64,000 nucleotides of DNA from Vanilla planifolia (lineage: Eukaryota > Streptophyta > Magnoliopsida > Asparagales > Orchidaceae): positions 349,397-413,396 of the forward strand of contig JAIUJO010000084.1 of NCBI GenBank assembly GCA_023846275.1, written 5' to 3'. Below are positions 1-13,945 of the stretch, piece by piece. Below the pieces are notes generated by a model. It did no database searches and was not told the DNA's origin. It was given only the letters and a program-made list of their open reading frames with translations. Made by a program: the position numbers and the translations under genes. Numbering within the stretch: the first letter of the stretch is position 1; every line of letters begins with the position of its first letter.

Positions 1-1032
1 TTTAATTAATACTAAATAATAATTTATTAATTTTATCCTTATTAACTTTCATAATTGATAATAATTAGGAATGTGACCTGATCAAGATTAAAAGGACATT
101 TGACTAGTATTAATGTGCTTTGTATAATTAAATATCCATTTTTAAATTTTTAAATTTTCTTTTTAAAGAAAGTTAATTCATATTTTATGAGACATTTTAA
201 TTCCTACACGATTTGTTGATCTAGGATATTATACTCGACCAGATAAGTATACTAGAATGCATCTTTCATATGTATTTTGTCTCATTTGTTCAATTGTTTT
301 TCTTTGATTTGATTATAAAATTATGAAAGTATAATACTCCTCTTATATGATATTACTTTTATTTTACTTGGTTATATTGCATTATTTTAAGTTTCTAGTT
401 TTACCTTTAATATATACTTAATATTTAAAATATAATTTATAATAAATTATGGTTATTTACTTTGACAATTCGTGGTAACTCCTAAAGGGGTCCATTCAAG
501 ATGGACAATTATTGTAGGACTCATCTCAACGAACTTTATCAATATAAAAATTCATTTTTATAATATTAAATATTGTTTTATTAGTTTTGTTATGCTTTAT
601 GAGATGTTATAATTTGTACATAGTTTTTTAATTTGGAACATTTCACATGACCTTTGTATTATATTTTAATGATAATTTCCTATAAAATTTGTCTCGTTTG
701 TACATTTGTTTATTTTATTAATTTAAAACTATAATTCTTCTATTAAGTTGCATTTATGTTATTTTCATTTAATCATGGTACATAATTTACCTTATTTCAG
801 TATCAATATATTTTTACTTAATATTAAGAAAAAGTATTTGTTGTTATTTATGCTTATTTACTTTTATAATTGATAGTAGGTTCAAATAATGTTTGATCAT
901 GATGAAATAAATATTATTGAACTCATCTTGACAACTCTTTGCAATGATACATATATATTTTTTATTTTTAAATAAATTATTTTCAGGATTTTAACACATT
1001 GTATGGTTGATTTGGATTTGTACATATTTTTA

Positions 1033-1057
1033 AGATCAAAGATTTTACACTTGATCT
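1033..1057. repeat. Island-B inverted repeat, AGATCAA / TTGATCT
   Basis: It has perfect 7-bp arms with an 11-nt spacer. This is a third arm version in which left and right arms have again changed together. Confidence 0.8.
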
Positions 1058-2256
1058 CCTTAGTATCACAAAATGTAGTTTTGTCGTACTATTTATCTCA
1101 ATTTTTGAAAATTTTTAATTTAATTTTGTCATATTACTTTATAACTCTAAATATAATCTCATGTACATTCAATTTTTTGATTTAGTTACATTATATTACT
1201 TCAATTTATCTTATTTTAGATCCCATAGATATATTTACTTAATATTAAGAAAATAATTTATTATTATTTATGATAATCTAATTTTATAATTTTAAATAAA
1301 TCTAAATTATATATAATCAATAGAAAAAAAATTATTAGTCTTTTATTGATGAACTCGATTAAATTAAATATTTATTTCAATATTTTTAAATATTTTTTTA
1401 AAAAAATTATAAGGAGATTTCAAATCACACTTATTTTGATGATGAAGCATGGCATACTCAATCTCTTTAGTATTTATTAGTGTGACATTTCAATATGACT
1501 GATCTTAAATCTTGTAAATTTTGCAATTTTTTTCTTATATTTCTATGAAACTTTAAGTCCATTCTTATTACATGATGTAGATTTGGTTATATTACATTAA
1601 TTCACCTTTTCTTATTTTATTATTATTATTTATTTTTTTAATATTTAAATAATATTTTTTAATTTATTTTTATTTTTTTTATAACTCACAGTAAGGTCAA
1701 ACAAAGTGTGATCGATATGATCCAAACATTGTTGGACTCTTCTCAATGAGTTATATTCTATTAAATATTCAATTTCATATTATTAAATATTATATTTTCA
1801 AATATTTAGATATATTTTAAGATGAATTTTTATTCATATATGATTTAATTATTGAGGATATTATACTAAATCTCCTTGGTATCTTAGAATGCTATTTTTT
1901 TAATTAATGTAATTTCTTAATTTATGATTAAGGATGTTTTTATATATCTCTAAATCTTCTCTCATGTGATCTTTGCATTCTTTTATTTTGTTATATTTCA
2001 ATTCTTCAATTTAACATATATCTTTTTATTGAAGATTTTTTCATTATTAAAAAATAATTTATTGTTATTAATGTTTATTTAATTTTGTAATTCATAATAA
2101 TTTCGATCCATGCTAGACAAAGATAAAAGAAATAACATTAGAAACATCTCTACAAGTTTTATCATATTAAATATTTATTTCTATTCTTCTAAATATTTTA
2201 TTTTGTAGGGTTTTAGCATTCTATACATGGCATTTTAGTTTGTTAATAATTTTGAT

Positions 2257-2278
2257 GATTGAGAATTCACACTCAATC
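2257..2278. repeat. Island-B inverted repeat, GATTGAG / CTCAATC
   Basis: It has perfect 7-bp arms around an 8-nt spacer (AATTCACA). Compared with GATCGAG/CTCGATC, both arms have changed and pairing is kept. Confidence 0.85.
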
Positions 2279-3493
2279 TTATTAGTATAATGGAATGAAA
2301 ATTTTAAAAATATTTTATCTCATTTAATCAAAATTTTAGTTTTGTTTTGGTTATATTCTAATGGAACTCTTATTGTCAAATCATGTGACCTATACATGTC
2401 ATTAATTTGCTCATATTATATTATAGAAGTTTAACTCATTTTTATTTCTTATTTATTTATATAAAATGAAAGTAATATTTTATTATTATTTACGCTTATT
2501 TAATTTTTGAATTGGCTAAAATTCTAAATAAGTTCTATCCAAAAGAAGTAGGCATTGGAAACTTCTCGACAAGCTCTATCCAATTAATACTCTTTTTTAT
2601 ATTTCTAAACAATTTATTTTGACAGTTTTGGCAATATTTAGTTGTTATTTTTACTCGTACTTGATTTAATGAATCAAGATGTCACACTCGATTTCCCTAG
2701 TATATTCTAATACAACTTTTATGAAGAATTATCTCATTCGTTCAAAGGTTTTCTTCAAATTTATTATACTTCTAAGAAAATCTAATTCTCATATTTTTTG
2801 ACCATTATGTAACTTTGATTTTGTTTAATTATATTTTTTTCAATTTACATCATTTCAACTTTAATTTATACTTAATTTTAAAAATACAATTATCATTATT
2901 TAATCTTTTATACTTTTGTTTTTAACAATAATTCTAAAAACGGTTCGATGATGATTAAACAAACGTCATTGGAGACATTTTGACAAGATTTATCCAATCA
3001 AATCTTTAGTTTTATGCTTTTGAATACATTATTTTGTAAGGCTTTGACATAATTTCTAGTCATTTTAATTCTTTTCTAATTTTGACAATGTTATCACATT
3101 CAATCTCGTTTCTTTCTTGAAATGCAAATTTTTCCTGTAAGTCATCTCATTTCTTAAAATAGTGTTTCATTTATTTTTTTATTACCATGAAACTATAGTT
3201 CTCTTATCATGTAACCCTTATATTGCTTTGATTTATTTATTACTTTGCTTCAGTTTATCTCATCTCACATTTAATATATATTTACTTATTAAATAAGTAG
3301 TTTATTATCATATATGCTTATTTACTTTATCAATTAGTAGTATATCAAGTGAGGTTCAATTGAGTTAGAACAAATGTTGTTGGACTCATCTAAATAACCC
3401 TTACAAAATTAAAAGTTTATTTTTTAAAAAATTATTTATTAAATAATATTTTTGCATGCTATATTATTAGATTCAATTTGTGCTTCATTTTAT

Positions 3494-3516
3494 GATCGAG
3501 GATGTCATACTCGATC
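3494..3516. repeat. Island-B inverted repeat, GATCGAG / CTCGATC
   Basis: It has perfect 7-bp arms around a 9-nt spacer (GATGTCATA). This is the most symmetric form of island B. Confidence 0.85.
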
Positions 3517-5380
3517 CTTTTGGTATCTTTAAATTTAATTTTCTCATAGAATTTATTACATTTATTCAAGTTTATTTCTTTGATTACGTATATTTCTTCG
3601 AAACTCTAATTCTCTACCCATGTGACCTTTCCATCACTTCTATTTTATTATTTTACGTAGCTTTAATTTATGTTATTTTAGCTTTACAACATATTTATTT
3701 AATATTTAAGTAATAATGTCTTCTTACTTATGCTTATTTATTTTTGACAAGTAGTTTTAATTGCAAACAAAGGCTGACTTAGAAAACGAATAACGTTTAT
3801 TGTGTATCAATCAGCTCTGTTAAGAAAATTAATTTAAATATTTTTAATTAATTTTTTTAGGTTTTATTATGATTTATGAGACTTTTCAATTTGAACCAAA
3901 TTTGACAATCGAGATTGCTCCACATGATGTACTTTTAATTTGTGATTGAAACTTTTTTGATAGGTTTTGTCTTAATTCTAAAATATTTTCACTTTCATTT
4001 TAGTATATTACTACGTAACTCTAAATCTTTTTCGATGTTATCTCTATATCATTTTGATTGATTTATATTATTTTAGTTGTAATTTGTATTTACTTTGTAC
4101 TAAAATTATATTTTACTATTATTTATGTTTATTTATTTTTTATGTTTTAGTAATGCAAAATGTGGACTCTTCAAGATAAAAAAATGTCATTGGACTCATC
4201 TCAATAATTATATCTAATCAAATATTTATGTTTATTTATTTGTATGATCTAAAAGATATTTTGATGAAGCTACCCTTGTTGTGTTTAGTATCTTTTAATT
4301 CAATTTTTCTATACAATTTAACTCATTTCTTAATATGTTTCACTTTAATTTAGTTACATCATTATGCAACTTTTATTCTTTACAAATGTGACCTTTCCAT
4401 CACTTTTACACTATATTATTCTATTACTTTGGTTTCTCTTTTTTTTTCTTTAATATTTCTTTTTTTAATATTAGAAGTATAATTTGTTATTATTTTTGCA
4501 TAATTACTTAGTTAATTCAAACAAATTCCAAATGACTATTGCTCAAGACAAAACAAGCATCTCAGATTTGCCTTGATGAGCTCTATTTAATTAAATAATT
4601 ATTTTAATATTTTTATATATTTTATTGTCTAGCATTTTTGCATATTATACATCAAAATTTTAGTTCATTCTTGATGTGATAACTAAGGATGGCATACTTG
4701 ATCTCCTATACATCTTAGAATGTAGCTTTTCCATAAAACTGATTTCATTTTTTGAAACATTTCTTTTCTATTTACTTATATTACTATGTAGCACTAAATC
4801 TCTTCTTTTGTGTACTTTACATTGCTTTAAATTGGAAATAATATATTTCTTCAATTTATCTTATTTTAGTTATAATACATATTTACTTAATATTAAATAA
4901 TAATTTATAATTATTTGTGTTTTTTATGTTTATATTTGTTGTAATTAAACAAGGGTCTGATTGAGGTGAAATAAACATTGTTAGAGTCACCTTAATGTGC
5001 TATATCTAATTAAATATCTATTTTTAATATTCTTATATTTTTGTTTTCTAGAATTTTCATATTTTTTATATTCCTTATTTAACAAGTCTTGAGGACACAT
5101 CTAATGAAAAATTCATTCTTGATTTTGCAAATATATTTTTTAAGCTTTTGGTTAGCTTTATGACAATTTTTATTCATACCTCAATTGATGATAAAATATT
5201 TTATTTTGATCTCCCTAGACTTTTATGGTACAACTTTCTCATAAAATTTATCACATCTCATCAATTGTACTATATTTATTTGGTTATATTACAATGTAAT
5301 TAAAAACATTCCCTCATGTGACCTTTGCGGCTTTTAGCTTTGTTATATTATATTTCTTTTATTTATCAATTTTTTCCTTT

Positions 5381-5395
5381 TATATATATAATTAT

Positions 5396-5431
<36 letters not shown>
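5381..5431. repeat. AT microsatellite, interrupted
   Basis: Two short AT runs flank a main run of about 26 bp at 5397-5422. The flanks differ from those at the same site in the other units, which have TAATTTAATATT before the run. Confidence 0.9.
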
Positions 5432-6462
5432 TTTTATGCTTGTTCATTTTTTTATTTTGTGGCATCTACAAAAAAGGTCTGTTCATGACAAAATAATCAT
5501 CATGGACTCATCACAATGATCTCTATCTAATTAAACATTTATTTTTTTTTAATTTTTAAATATTTTTTTTATGGTTTTACACACATTAAAAAACTGTTTA
5601 ATTAGTACTTAATTTTATGATTAATATTATTTCACCTCATGTCTATAATATCATGGAATGTAAATTATATAATTTATTCTCATTTACTCAAATCTTTTTT
5701 TGCATTTGTTTGGTTATATTTCTATGAAGCTATAACTTTCTTCTTGTGTGAATATTATAGCTTGATGCAATAACTAAGGATGTTATACTCAATCTCATTT
5801 GTATCATTAAATGAAACTTGCTATTACTTTTTTTGTAATTTCTTTTAACCTTTTGAATATATGGTCATATCACTAAATAACACTAAATTTTCACTCATAT
5901 GATTTTTAAATCAATTTTATTTAGGTTATATTATTTTTGTTCAAATTTTCTCGTTTTAACTTTTAATATATTTACCAATTGTATGATAATAATTTATTAT
6001 TATTTGTTATTATTTTGTTGGTAATTCATTAATAACTTTTAAAAATTTATGATCGAGATGAAACAAAGATCATTGGATTAGTTCTTATTGGCTCTACCTA
6101 AATAAGTATTCATTTTTTAAATATTTTTCTCTTTTAAGGTTTTGGTGCACTTTTTGAGACATTTTTATTTGTACCAAATGTGGCAAATAAGGTTGTTACA
6201 ATACTTAGATTTTTTTTATATGATATAATTTCAATTTATCTCTTTTCAATTTAAACATATATTTACTTATTATTACTATTTATGCTTATTGAATTTTGAA
6301 ATTTGGAGCAAGTATAATCGAGGTTCTATCAAGACTAAATAAATATCAATACACACATCTTAATGAGCTCTACTTAATTAAATATTTATTTTTATATTTC
6401 TTAGTTTCTTTAGTTTCTAAGAGTTTTATAAGATTTTCAAGTTTTAATAAATATTTAATTGA

Positions 6463-6463
<1 letters not shown>

Positions 6464-6493
<30 letters not shown>
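6464..6493. repeat. ATT microsatellite, 10 units
   Basis: It lies in the tail of the shortest HOR monomer. It makes a run of isoleucine codons in a chance open frame. Confidence 0.92.
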
Positions 6494-7485
6494 GATGTGT
6501 ATTTATTTTAGAAATTCATAGTATTCCAAACTTAGTCTATTCAAGATAAAAAAAACAATTGGACTCGCTTCGTCATACATTACGCAATTAAATAATTTTC
6601 TTTTTTTAGGCATTTTTATTTCTGGTGATTTAATACATGTTATGAGATATTGTATTGCATCTGATTAAACAAACGACGATGTTGCACTACATCATTTAAG
6701 TGCACTGGAATATAACTTTATAGTATAATTTATCACATTTCTTTAAATTTTTTTTTTTTTGCTATAGTATATTTAATTTTAAATCTTCTCTCATGTGACC
6801 TTCACTTTACATTATTTTTGTTATATTGTATGGCTAAGTTTACCTCTATACCAAGTTTAATATAGATTCACTTTAATATTAAAAAAATAAATTATAATTA
6901 TTATTGATTATTAATTTTGATAATTTAGAGTAACTCAAAGCAGGGTTCGATTGAGATGTAAAACATTTCTATTAGACATGCCTCGATGAGCTCTATCTAA
7001 TTGAATATTAATTTTTATATTTTTAAATATTTTATATTTTCATGCCTTAGGAGTAATTTTTATTCATTCTTCATTTCTATTATTGAGTATTTTACATTAA
7101 ATCCTCTTAATATCTTGGAATGCAATTTTCATGTATAATTTATCATTCTTTAAATTTTTGGGTTTGATTTTATTTACGGGTAACTATGAAATTCTAATGT
7201 TCATCTGACATGACCTTTGCTTCACTTTGGTTCAAATTATCACATTTTAGTTTTATTAAATATTTAGTTAATATTAAAATAATAATTTCATATTATTTAT
7301 GTTTGTATTTATTTGTAATTTATAGTAATTCAAACCTAGGGTTTTATTAAGACATGACAAACATTATTAAAAGTTTGTTGATATGCTCTATCTAATAAAA
7401 TATTTGTATCTATGTTATTGATATTTTAATTTTTGATGTATTTTTCATTTCTCATGAGGACATTTTTGATTTGTTGAAAATTTGG

Positions 7486-7540
7486 TGATGATGATGTTAC
7501 AATCCATCTGATTTGATCAAAGATATTATCCTCTATCTCC
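7486..7540 (+). repeat. HOR seam: tandemly duplicated island B
   Basis: Two incomplete island-B copies lie back to back. The first is GATGATGTTACAATCCATCT, and the second, starting GATTTGATCAAAG, ends in CCTCTATCTCC. A normal monomer has only one. At the array edge (49219) the second copy is absent, so this is the likely join between the end and start of HOR units. Confidence 0.7.
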
Positions 7541-7972
7541 TTAATATATTGCAATATAATTTTATTTATCAATATTTTATTTCTCCAAATGTTTTTACTT
7601 TTATTTGGTAATATTACTATGAAATTCTAATTCTTCTCTGATGTGATCTTCACTTTGATATTTTTTTGTTATATCACATTGCTTTAATTACCTAATTTCA
7701 TCATTAATAAATATTTTAATATTATTATAAAAATAATTTATGCACATTAACTTAGAAAATTTGTAATCCCTATTAATGGCATCTAATCAAGATGAAAAAA
7801 TGTCACTGAGTTCATTTTGAACATTTTGATTCATATTTCATTTCATGATTAGTACTATTTCACATAATCTATTAGTATTTTTTAGTACAAATTACTCTTA
7901 TAATTTCTCATTTGTTAAAAAGTTTCACTTAGATTTGTTTATATTATCCAAACTTATAATTCTCCTACATGT

Positions 7973-7999
7973 TATATATATAATATATATATATATATT
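7973..7999. repeat. AT microsatellite, interrupted
   Basis: An AT run is broken by one TAAT step. This is a second microsatellite site in the HOR, about 2.6 kb after the first. Confidence 0.9.
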
Positions 8000-8277
8000 A
8001 TTTTCACTTGGTTATGTCATAGTGCTTTACTTTATCTCATTCCAAGTTTTAATATAACTTTTGACTTAATATTAAATGATAATTTATTTGTATTTAAGCT
8101 TATTTACATTGTAATTTATAGTACCTCCAAAAGAGGTCTGATCATGATAAAATAAATGATGTTAGATTCATCTTGATGAGCCCATTCCAATTAAATGTTA
8201 GTTTTTAAATCTTTAAAATATTAATTTTTAGGTTTTGGTATGTTTTACAAGATATTTTAATTCACATCTAATTTGAT

Positions 8278-8300
8278 GATTGAGAATGTTACACTCAGTC
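8278..8300. repeat. Island-B inverted repeat, GATTGAG / CTCAGTC
   Basis: Six of seven arm positions pair, and the odd one would be a T-G (wobble) pair. The same version occurs in the last HOR unit but not in the two copies between. Confidence 0.75.
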
Positions 8301-11300
8301 ACCTTTACATCATAATATTAAGCTTTCTCATGTAGTTTATTGTCTTTTTACAATTTTTTTCACTTAAATTTTGCTATATTACAATGTAAATTTAAATTTC
8401 TTGTCATGTGACATTTATTTACCTTTAATTTCGTGATTATTACATTTTTTAAATTTATCATATTTTTGTTATTATGTATATCAACTTAACATTAAAATAA
8501 TAATTTATTATATTTAAGGTTATTTACGTAAACAATTCTTTTATAATTCAAAATAATATGCAATATAGGGAAAAGAGTGTCGCTTAACTCGTCTTGATGA
8601 ATTCTACTCAATTAAATCTTTAATTTTATATTTTTAAATAGTTTTTTCCATTTTGCACAATTAATGAAATATTTTGGTTTTTTAACTATTTCGTTGATCG
8701 AACATGTTACACTCTTCTCTAATATAACCTTTATGTTGATTTAATTGAGTTGTACTATATTATACCCAATTTATCTAATGTCAACTTTGTTATATGTTTA
8801 CCAGATTTTCAATCAATAATTGATTATTACTTTAGATTATTAACTTTAGTAATTTTTACTGAATCCAAAAAAATTTGCTCAACATGAAAACAAATGTTAT
8901 TGGACTTTTCTTTACAAGCTCTACGAAATTTAAAAAATATTTTCATATTTCTAAATATTTATTTTGATTGTTCTAACATGCTTTCAAAGCTATTTCAATT
9001 TCTATGTAGTTTGATGATTGATTTTGTTATGCTCGATATCTTTGAGTCTTTGAATGTGACATTCCCAAATAATTTATCATATTTTTTAAAAAAAATTTTC
9101 GTTTACGTGGCTATTTTAATATATAGCTCAAAATCTCCTTTTTTGTGACTTTCCATGTCTCTTGTTTGATTATATTACAATGACTCTATTTCTTAGTTTA
9201 ATATATTATATTTATCTACTTAATAATAAAAAAATAATTTATTATCGTTTATAGCTATTTACTATGGTAAGTTATAGTAATTCGAAACAAGTTCCACTTG
9301 TGGCAAAAAACCATCGCTGGACTTGACTCATTGAGCTCTAAAATAATAATAATTTATTAAATATTCATATAACTAAAATAATAATTTATTAATTATTAAT
9401 ATAAAGATTTTTTAAATATTTTATTTTTTTGGGTTTCAACATGCCTTCTAATACAATTTATATTTTGTTCAACTTTTTTACTTTGATTTAGTTATGTTAA
9501 TATGAAACAATTGATTCTCCTTTCATGTACTGCTACATCACTTTATGTTGGTGATGCTACAATGCATCAATTTGTCACATTTCAATTGTATTATTTATTT
9601 ACCAAATTTTAAAGTAAACAATTATAATCTATTGTTCTTTTTTAATTTTGACATTGGTGGTATTTCAAATTGAGGTCAAATCAAGTTGAAACAAATGTCA
9701 TGCAACTTTTATCAATATATTATATCAAATTAAATACTAATTTTTATTTTTTAAATGTTTTATTTGGTTGACTATTGGCTTATCTTGTGAGGCATTTTTG
9801 TTTATACTTGCTTTTCATGATCGAGGATACACTGAATCTTTTTAGCAACATGGAATCCAACTTTTTCATATAATTTGTATTATTTATTCAAGTTTTCTTC
9901 ATTTGCTTTATCTTTATCATTTTGTAACTCTAATTCTATTCTCGTGTAACTTTCACATCTTTTTATTTAGTTATATTGCATTATTTTAATTTATTTCATT
10001 TCAAATTTACTCTATATTTAATTAATATTAAAATAATAATTTATTATTGTTTATGCTTATTTATCTTAGCAATTGGTAATTATTTTGAACAAGTTCTTAT
10101 TAAGATGAAATAATTATTACTATAATTATCTTGAAAAGCTCTACATATATAAATATTAATTTTTATATTTTTAAATATAATTTTTTTGTATTGATTTACT
10201 AAATATTTTGATTCATAAGTGATTTGAAGATCATGGTTACCACACCCAATCTCCTTAGAAACTTGAAATAGTATTTTCCTATACAATTTATATCATTTTA
10301 TCAAATTATATACTTTTAGTTTCTTATATTACAATGTTATTTTAAATCTCCTCTTATGTGACCTTTACTTCACTTTCATTTCATCATATTACTTTTCTTC
10401 AATTTCTTTCATTCCAAATTTACAATATATTTAATTAATACTAAATAATAATTTATTAATTTTATCCTTATTAACTTTCATAATTGATAATAATTAGGAA
10501 TGTGACCTGATCAAGATTAAAAGGACATTTGACTAGTATTAATGTGCTTTGTATAATTAAATATCCATTTTTAAATTTTTAAATTTTCTTTTTAAAGAAA
10601 GTTAATTCATATTTTATGAGACATTTTAATTCCTACACGATTTGTTGATCTAGGATATTATACTCGACCAGATAAGTATACTAGAATGCATCTTTCATAT
10701 GTATTTTGTCTCATTTGTTCAATTGTTTTTCTTTGATTTGATTATAAAATTATGAAAGTATAATACTCCTCTTATATGATATTACTTTTATTTTACTTGG
10801 TTATATTGCATTATTTTAAGTTTCTAGTTTTACCTTTAATATATACTTAATATTTAAAATATAATTTATAATAAATTATGGTTATTTACTTTGACAATTC
10901 GTGGTAACTCCTAAAGGGGTCCATTCAAGATGGACAATTATTGTAGGACTCATCTCAATGAACTTTATCAATATAAAAATTCATTTTTATAATATTAAAT
11001 ATTGTTTTATTAGTTTTGTTATGCTTTATGAGATGTTATAATTTGTACATAGTTTTTTAATTTGGAACATTTCACATGACCTTTGTATTATATTTTAATG
11101 ATAATTTCCTATAAAATTTGTCTCGTTTGTACATTTGTTTATTTTATTAATTTAAAACTATAATTCTTCTATTAAGTTGCATTTATGTTATTTTCATTTA
11201 ATCATGGTACATAATTTACCTTATTTCAGTATCAATATATTTTTACTTAATATTAAGAAAAAGTATTTGTTGTTATTTATGCTTATTTACTTTTATAATT

Positions 11301-11461
11301 GATAGTAGGTTCAAATAATGTTTGATCATGATGAAATAAATATTATTGAACTCATCTTGACAACTCTTTGCAATGATACATATATATTTTTTATTTTTAA
11401 ATAAATTATTTTCAGGATTTTAACACATTGTATGGTTGATTTGGATTTGTACATATTTTTA

Positions 11462-11486
11462 AGATCAAAGATTTTACACTTGATCT
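11462..11486. repeat. Island-B inverted repeat, AGATCAA / TTGATCT
   Basis: This is the second HOR copy of the element at 1033-1057, unchanged. Confidence 0.8.
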
Positions 11487-12685
11487 CCTTAGTATCACAA
11501 AATGTAGTTTTGTCGTACTATTTATCTCAATTTTTGAAAATTTTTAATTTAATTTTGTCATATTACTTTATAACTCTAAATATAATCTCATGTACATTCA
11601 ATTTTTTGATTTAGTTACATTATATTACTTCAATTTATCTTATTTTAGATCCCATAGATATATTTACTTAATATTAAGAAAATAATTTATTATTATTTAT
11701 GATAATCTAATTTTATAATTTTAAATAAATCTAAATTATATATAATCAATAGAAAAAAAATTATTAGTCTTTTATTGATGAACTCGATTAAATTAAATAT
11801 TTATTTCAATATTTTTAAATATTTTTTAAAAAAAATTATAAGGAGATTTCAAATCACACTTATTTTGATGATGAAGCATGGCATACTCAATCTCTTTAGT
11901 ATTTATTAGTGTGACATTTCAATATGACTGATCTTAAATCTTGTAAATTTTGCAATTTTTTTCTTATATTTCTATGAAACTTTAAGTCCATTCTTATTAC
12001 ATGATGTAGATTTGGTTATATTACATTAATTCACCTTTTCTTATTTTATTATTATTATTTATTTTTTTAATATTTAAATAATATTTTTTAATTTATTTTT
12101 ATTTTTTTTATAACTCACAGTAAGGTCAAACAAAGTGTGATCGATATGATCCAAACATTGTTGGACTCTTCTCAATGAGTTATATTCTATTAAATATTCA
12201 ATTTCATATTATTAAATATTATATTTTCAAATATTTAGATATATTTTAAGATGAATTTTTATTCATATATGATTTAATTATTGAGGATATTATACTAAAT
12301 CTCCTTGGTATCTTAGAATGCTATTTTTTTAATTAATGTAATTTCTTAATTTATGATTAAGGATGTTTTTATATATCTCTAAATCTTCTCTCATGTGATC
12401 TTTGCATTCTTTTATTTTGTTATATTTCAATTCTTCAATTTAACATATATCTTTTTATTGAAGATTTTTTCATTATTAAAAAATAATTTATTGTTATTAA
12501 TGTTTATTTAATTTTGTAATTCATAATAATTTCGATCCATGCTAGACAAAGATAAAAGAAATAACATTAGAAACATCTCTACAAGTTTTATCATATTAAA
12601 TATTTATTTCTATTCTTCTAAATATTTTATTTTGTAGGGTTTTAGCATTCTATACATGGCATTTTAGTTTGTTAATAATTTTGAT

Positions 12686-12707
12686 GATTGAGAATTCACA
12701 CTCAATC
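12686..12707. repeat. Island-B inverted repeat, GATTGAG / CTCAATC
   Basis: This is the same 22-bp element as at 2257-2278, one HOR period on. Confidence 0.85.
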
Positions 12708-13922
12708 TTATTAGTATAATGGAATGAAAATTTTAAAAATATTTTATCTCATTTAATCAAAATTTTAGTTTTGTTTTGGTTATATTCTAATGGAACTCTT
12801 ATTGTCAAATCATGTGACCTATACATGTCATTAATTTGCTCATATTATATTATAGAAGTTTAACTCATTTTTATTTCTTATTTATTTATATAAAATGAAA
12901 GTAATATTTTATTATTATTTACGCTTATTTAATTTTTGAATTGGCTAAAATTCTAAATAAGTTCTATCCAAAAGAAGTAGGCATTGGAAACTTCTCGACA
13001 AGCTCTATCCAATTAATACTCTTTTTTATATTTCTAAACAATTTATTTTGACAGTTTTGGCAATATTTAGTTGTTATTTTTACTCGTACTTGATTTAATG
13101 AATCAAGATGTCACACTCGATTTCCCTAGTATATTCTAATACAACTTTTATGAAGAATTATCTCATTCGTTCAAAGGTTTTCTTCAAATTTATTATACTT
13201 CTAAGAAAATCTAATTCTCATATTTTTTGACCATTATGTAACTTTGATTTTGTTTAATTATATTTTTTTCAATTTACATCATTTCAACTTTAATTTATAC
13301 TTAATTTTAAAAATACAATTATCATTATTTAATCTTTTATACTTTTGTTTTTAACAATAATTCTAAAAACGGTTCGATGATGATTAAACAAACGTCATTG
13401 GAGACATTTTGACAAGATTTATCCAATCAAATCTTTAGTTTTATGCTTTTGAATACATTATTTTGTAAGGCTTTGACATAATTTCTAGTCATTTTAATTC
13501 TTTTCTAATTTTGACAATGTTATCACATTCAATCTCGTTTCTTTCTTGAAATGCAAATTTTTCCTGTAAGTCATCTCATTTCTTAAAATAGTGTTTCATT
13601 TATTTTTTTATTACCATGAAACTATAGTTCTCTTATCATGTAACCCTTATATTGCTTTGATTTATTTATTACTTTGCTTCAGTTTATCTCATCTCACATT
13701 TAATATATATTTACTTATTAAATAAGTAGTTTATTATCATATATGCTTATTTACTTTATCAATTAGTAGTATATCAAGTGAGGTTCAATTGAGTTAGAAC
13801 AAATGTTGTTGGACTCATCTAAATAACCCTTACAAAATTAAAAGTTTATTTTTTAAAAAATTATTTATTAAATAATATTTTTGCATGCTATATTATTAGA
13901 TTCAATTTGTGCTTCATTTGAT

Positions 13923-13945
13923 GATCGAGGATGTCATACTCGATC
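13923..13945. repeat. Island-B inverted repeat, GATCGAG / CTCGATC
   Basis: It is identical in arms and spacer to the copy at 3494-3516. Confidence 0.85.

Larger units (their letters stand above)
1..7513 (+). repeat. HOR unit 1, partial (left end outside window)
   Basis: This is the right-hand 7.5 kb of a unit when units are counted from the island-B seam. Bases 1-5050 match the other units with only scattered substitutions, such as TCATTTTATGATCG at about 3486 where the others have TCATTTGATGATCG. From about 5055 on, single-base run-length differences become dense (see findings), and 15 bp present in the other units (GAGAAATGTTGCTTT) are missing near 5068. Nothing other than satellite is visible. 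Confidence 0.9.

Noticed and set aside
1003-1185. A 60-codon open frame that recurs unchanged at 11432, 21860 and 32278
   Set aside because: It recurs only because the HOR does. The product is low-complexity and hydrophobic (Leu, Ile, Phe, Tyr), as T-rich DNA dictates. The fifth copy is interrupted by a single-base change, and there is no codon-level constraint or partner gene.
4380-4410. CATGTG in island C as an E-box type regulatory site
   Set aside because: The motif is conserved in monomers, but six bases are too few to claim a binding site and there is no gene to regulate.
6296-6511. A frame ending in a run of ten isoleucines
   Set aside because: The run is the ATT microsatellite read in frame, and its length varies from copy to copy with the repeat.
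8894-9148. The longest ATG-started frame (84 codons)
   Set aside because: It lies in the noisy first copy and is absent at the same site in the other copies because of a one-base difference, so it is an accident of run length.
9341-9410. Direct repeat AAAATAATAATTTATTA as a separate element
   Set aside because: It is a small A/T-rich slippage duplication within one monomer and is present in every HOR copy.
10080-10286. A minus-strand 68-codon frame repeated at 20508, 30926 and 41365
   Set aside because: It falls across a monomer boundary in satellite DNA. It shows no recognisable domain, and its conservation is explained by HOR identity.
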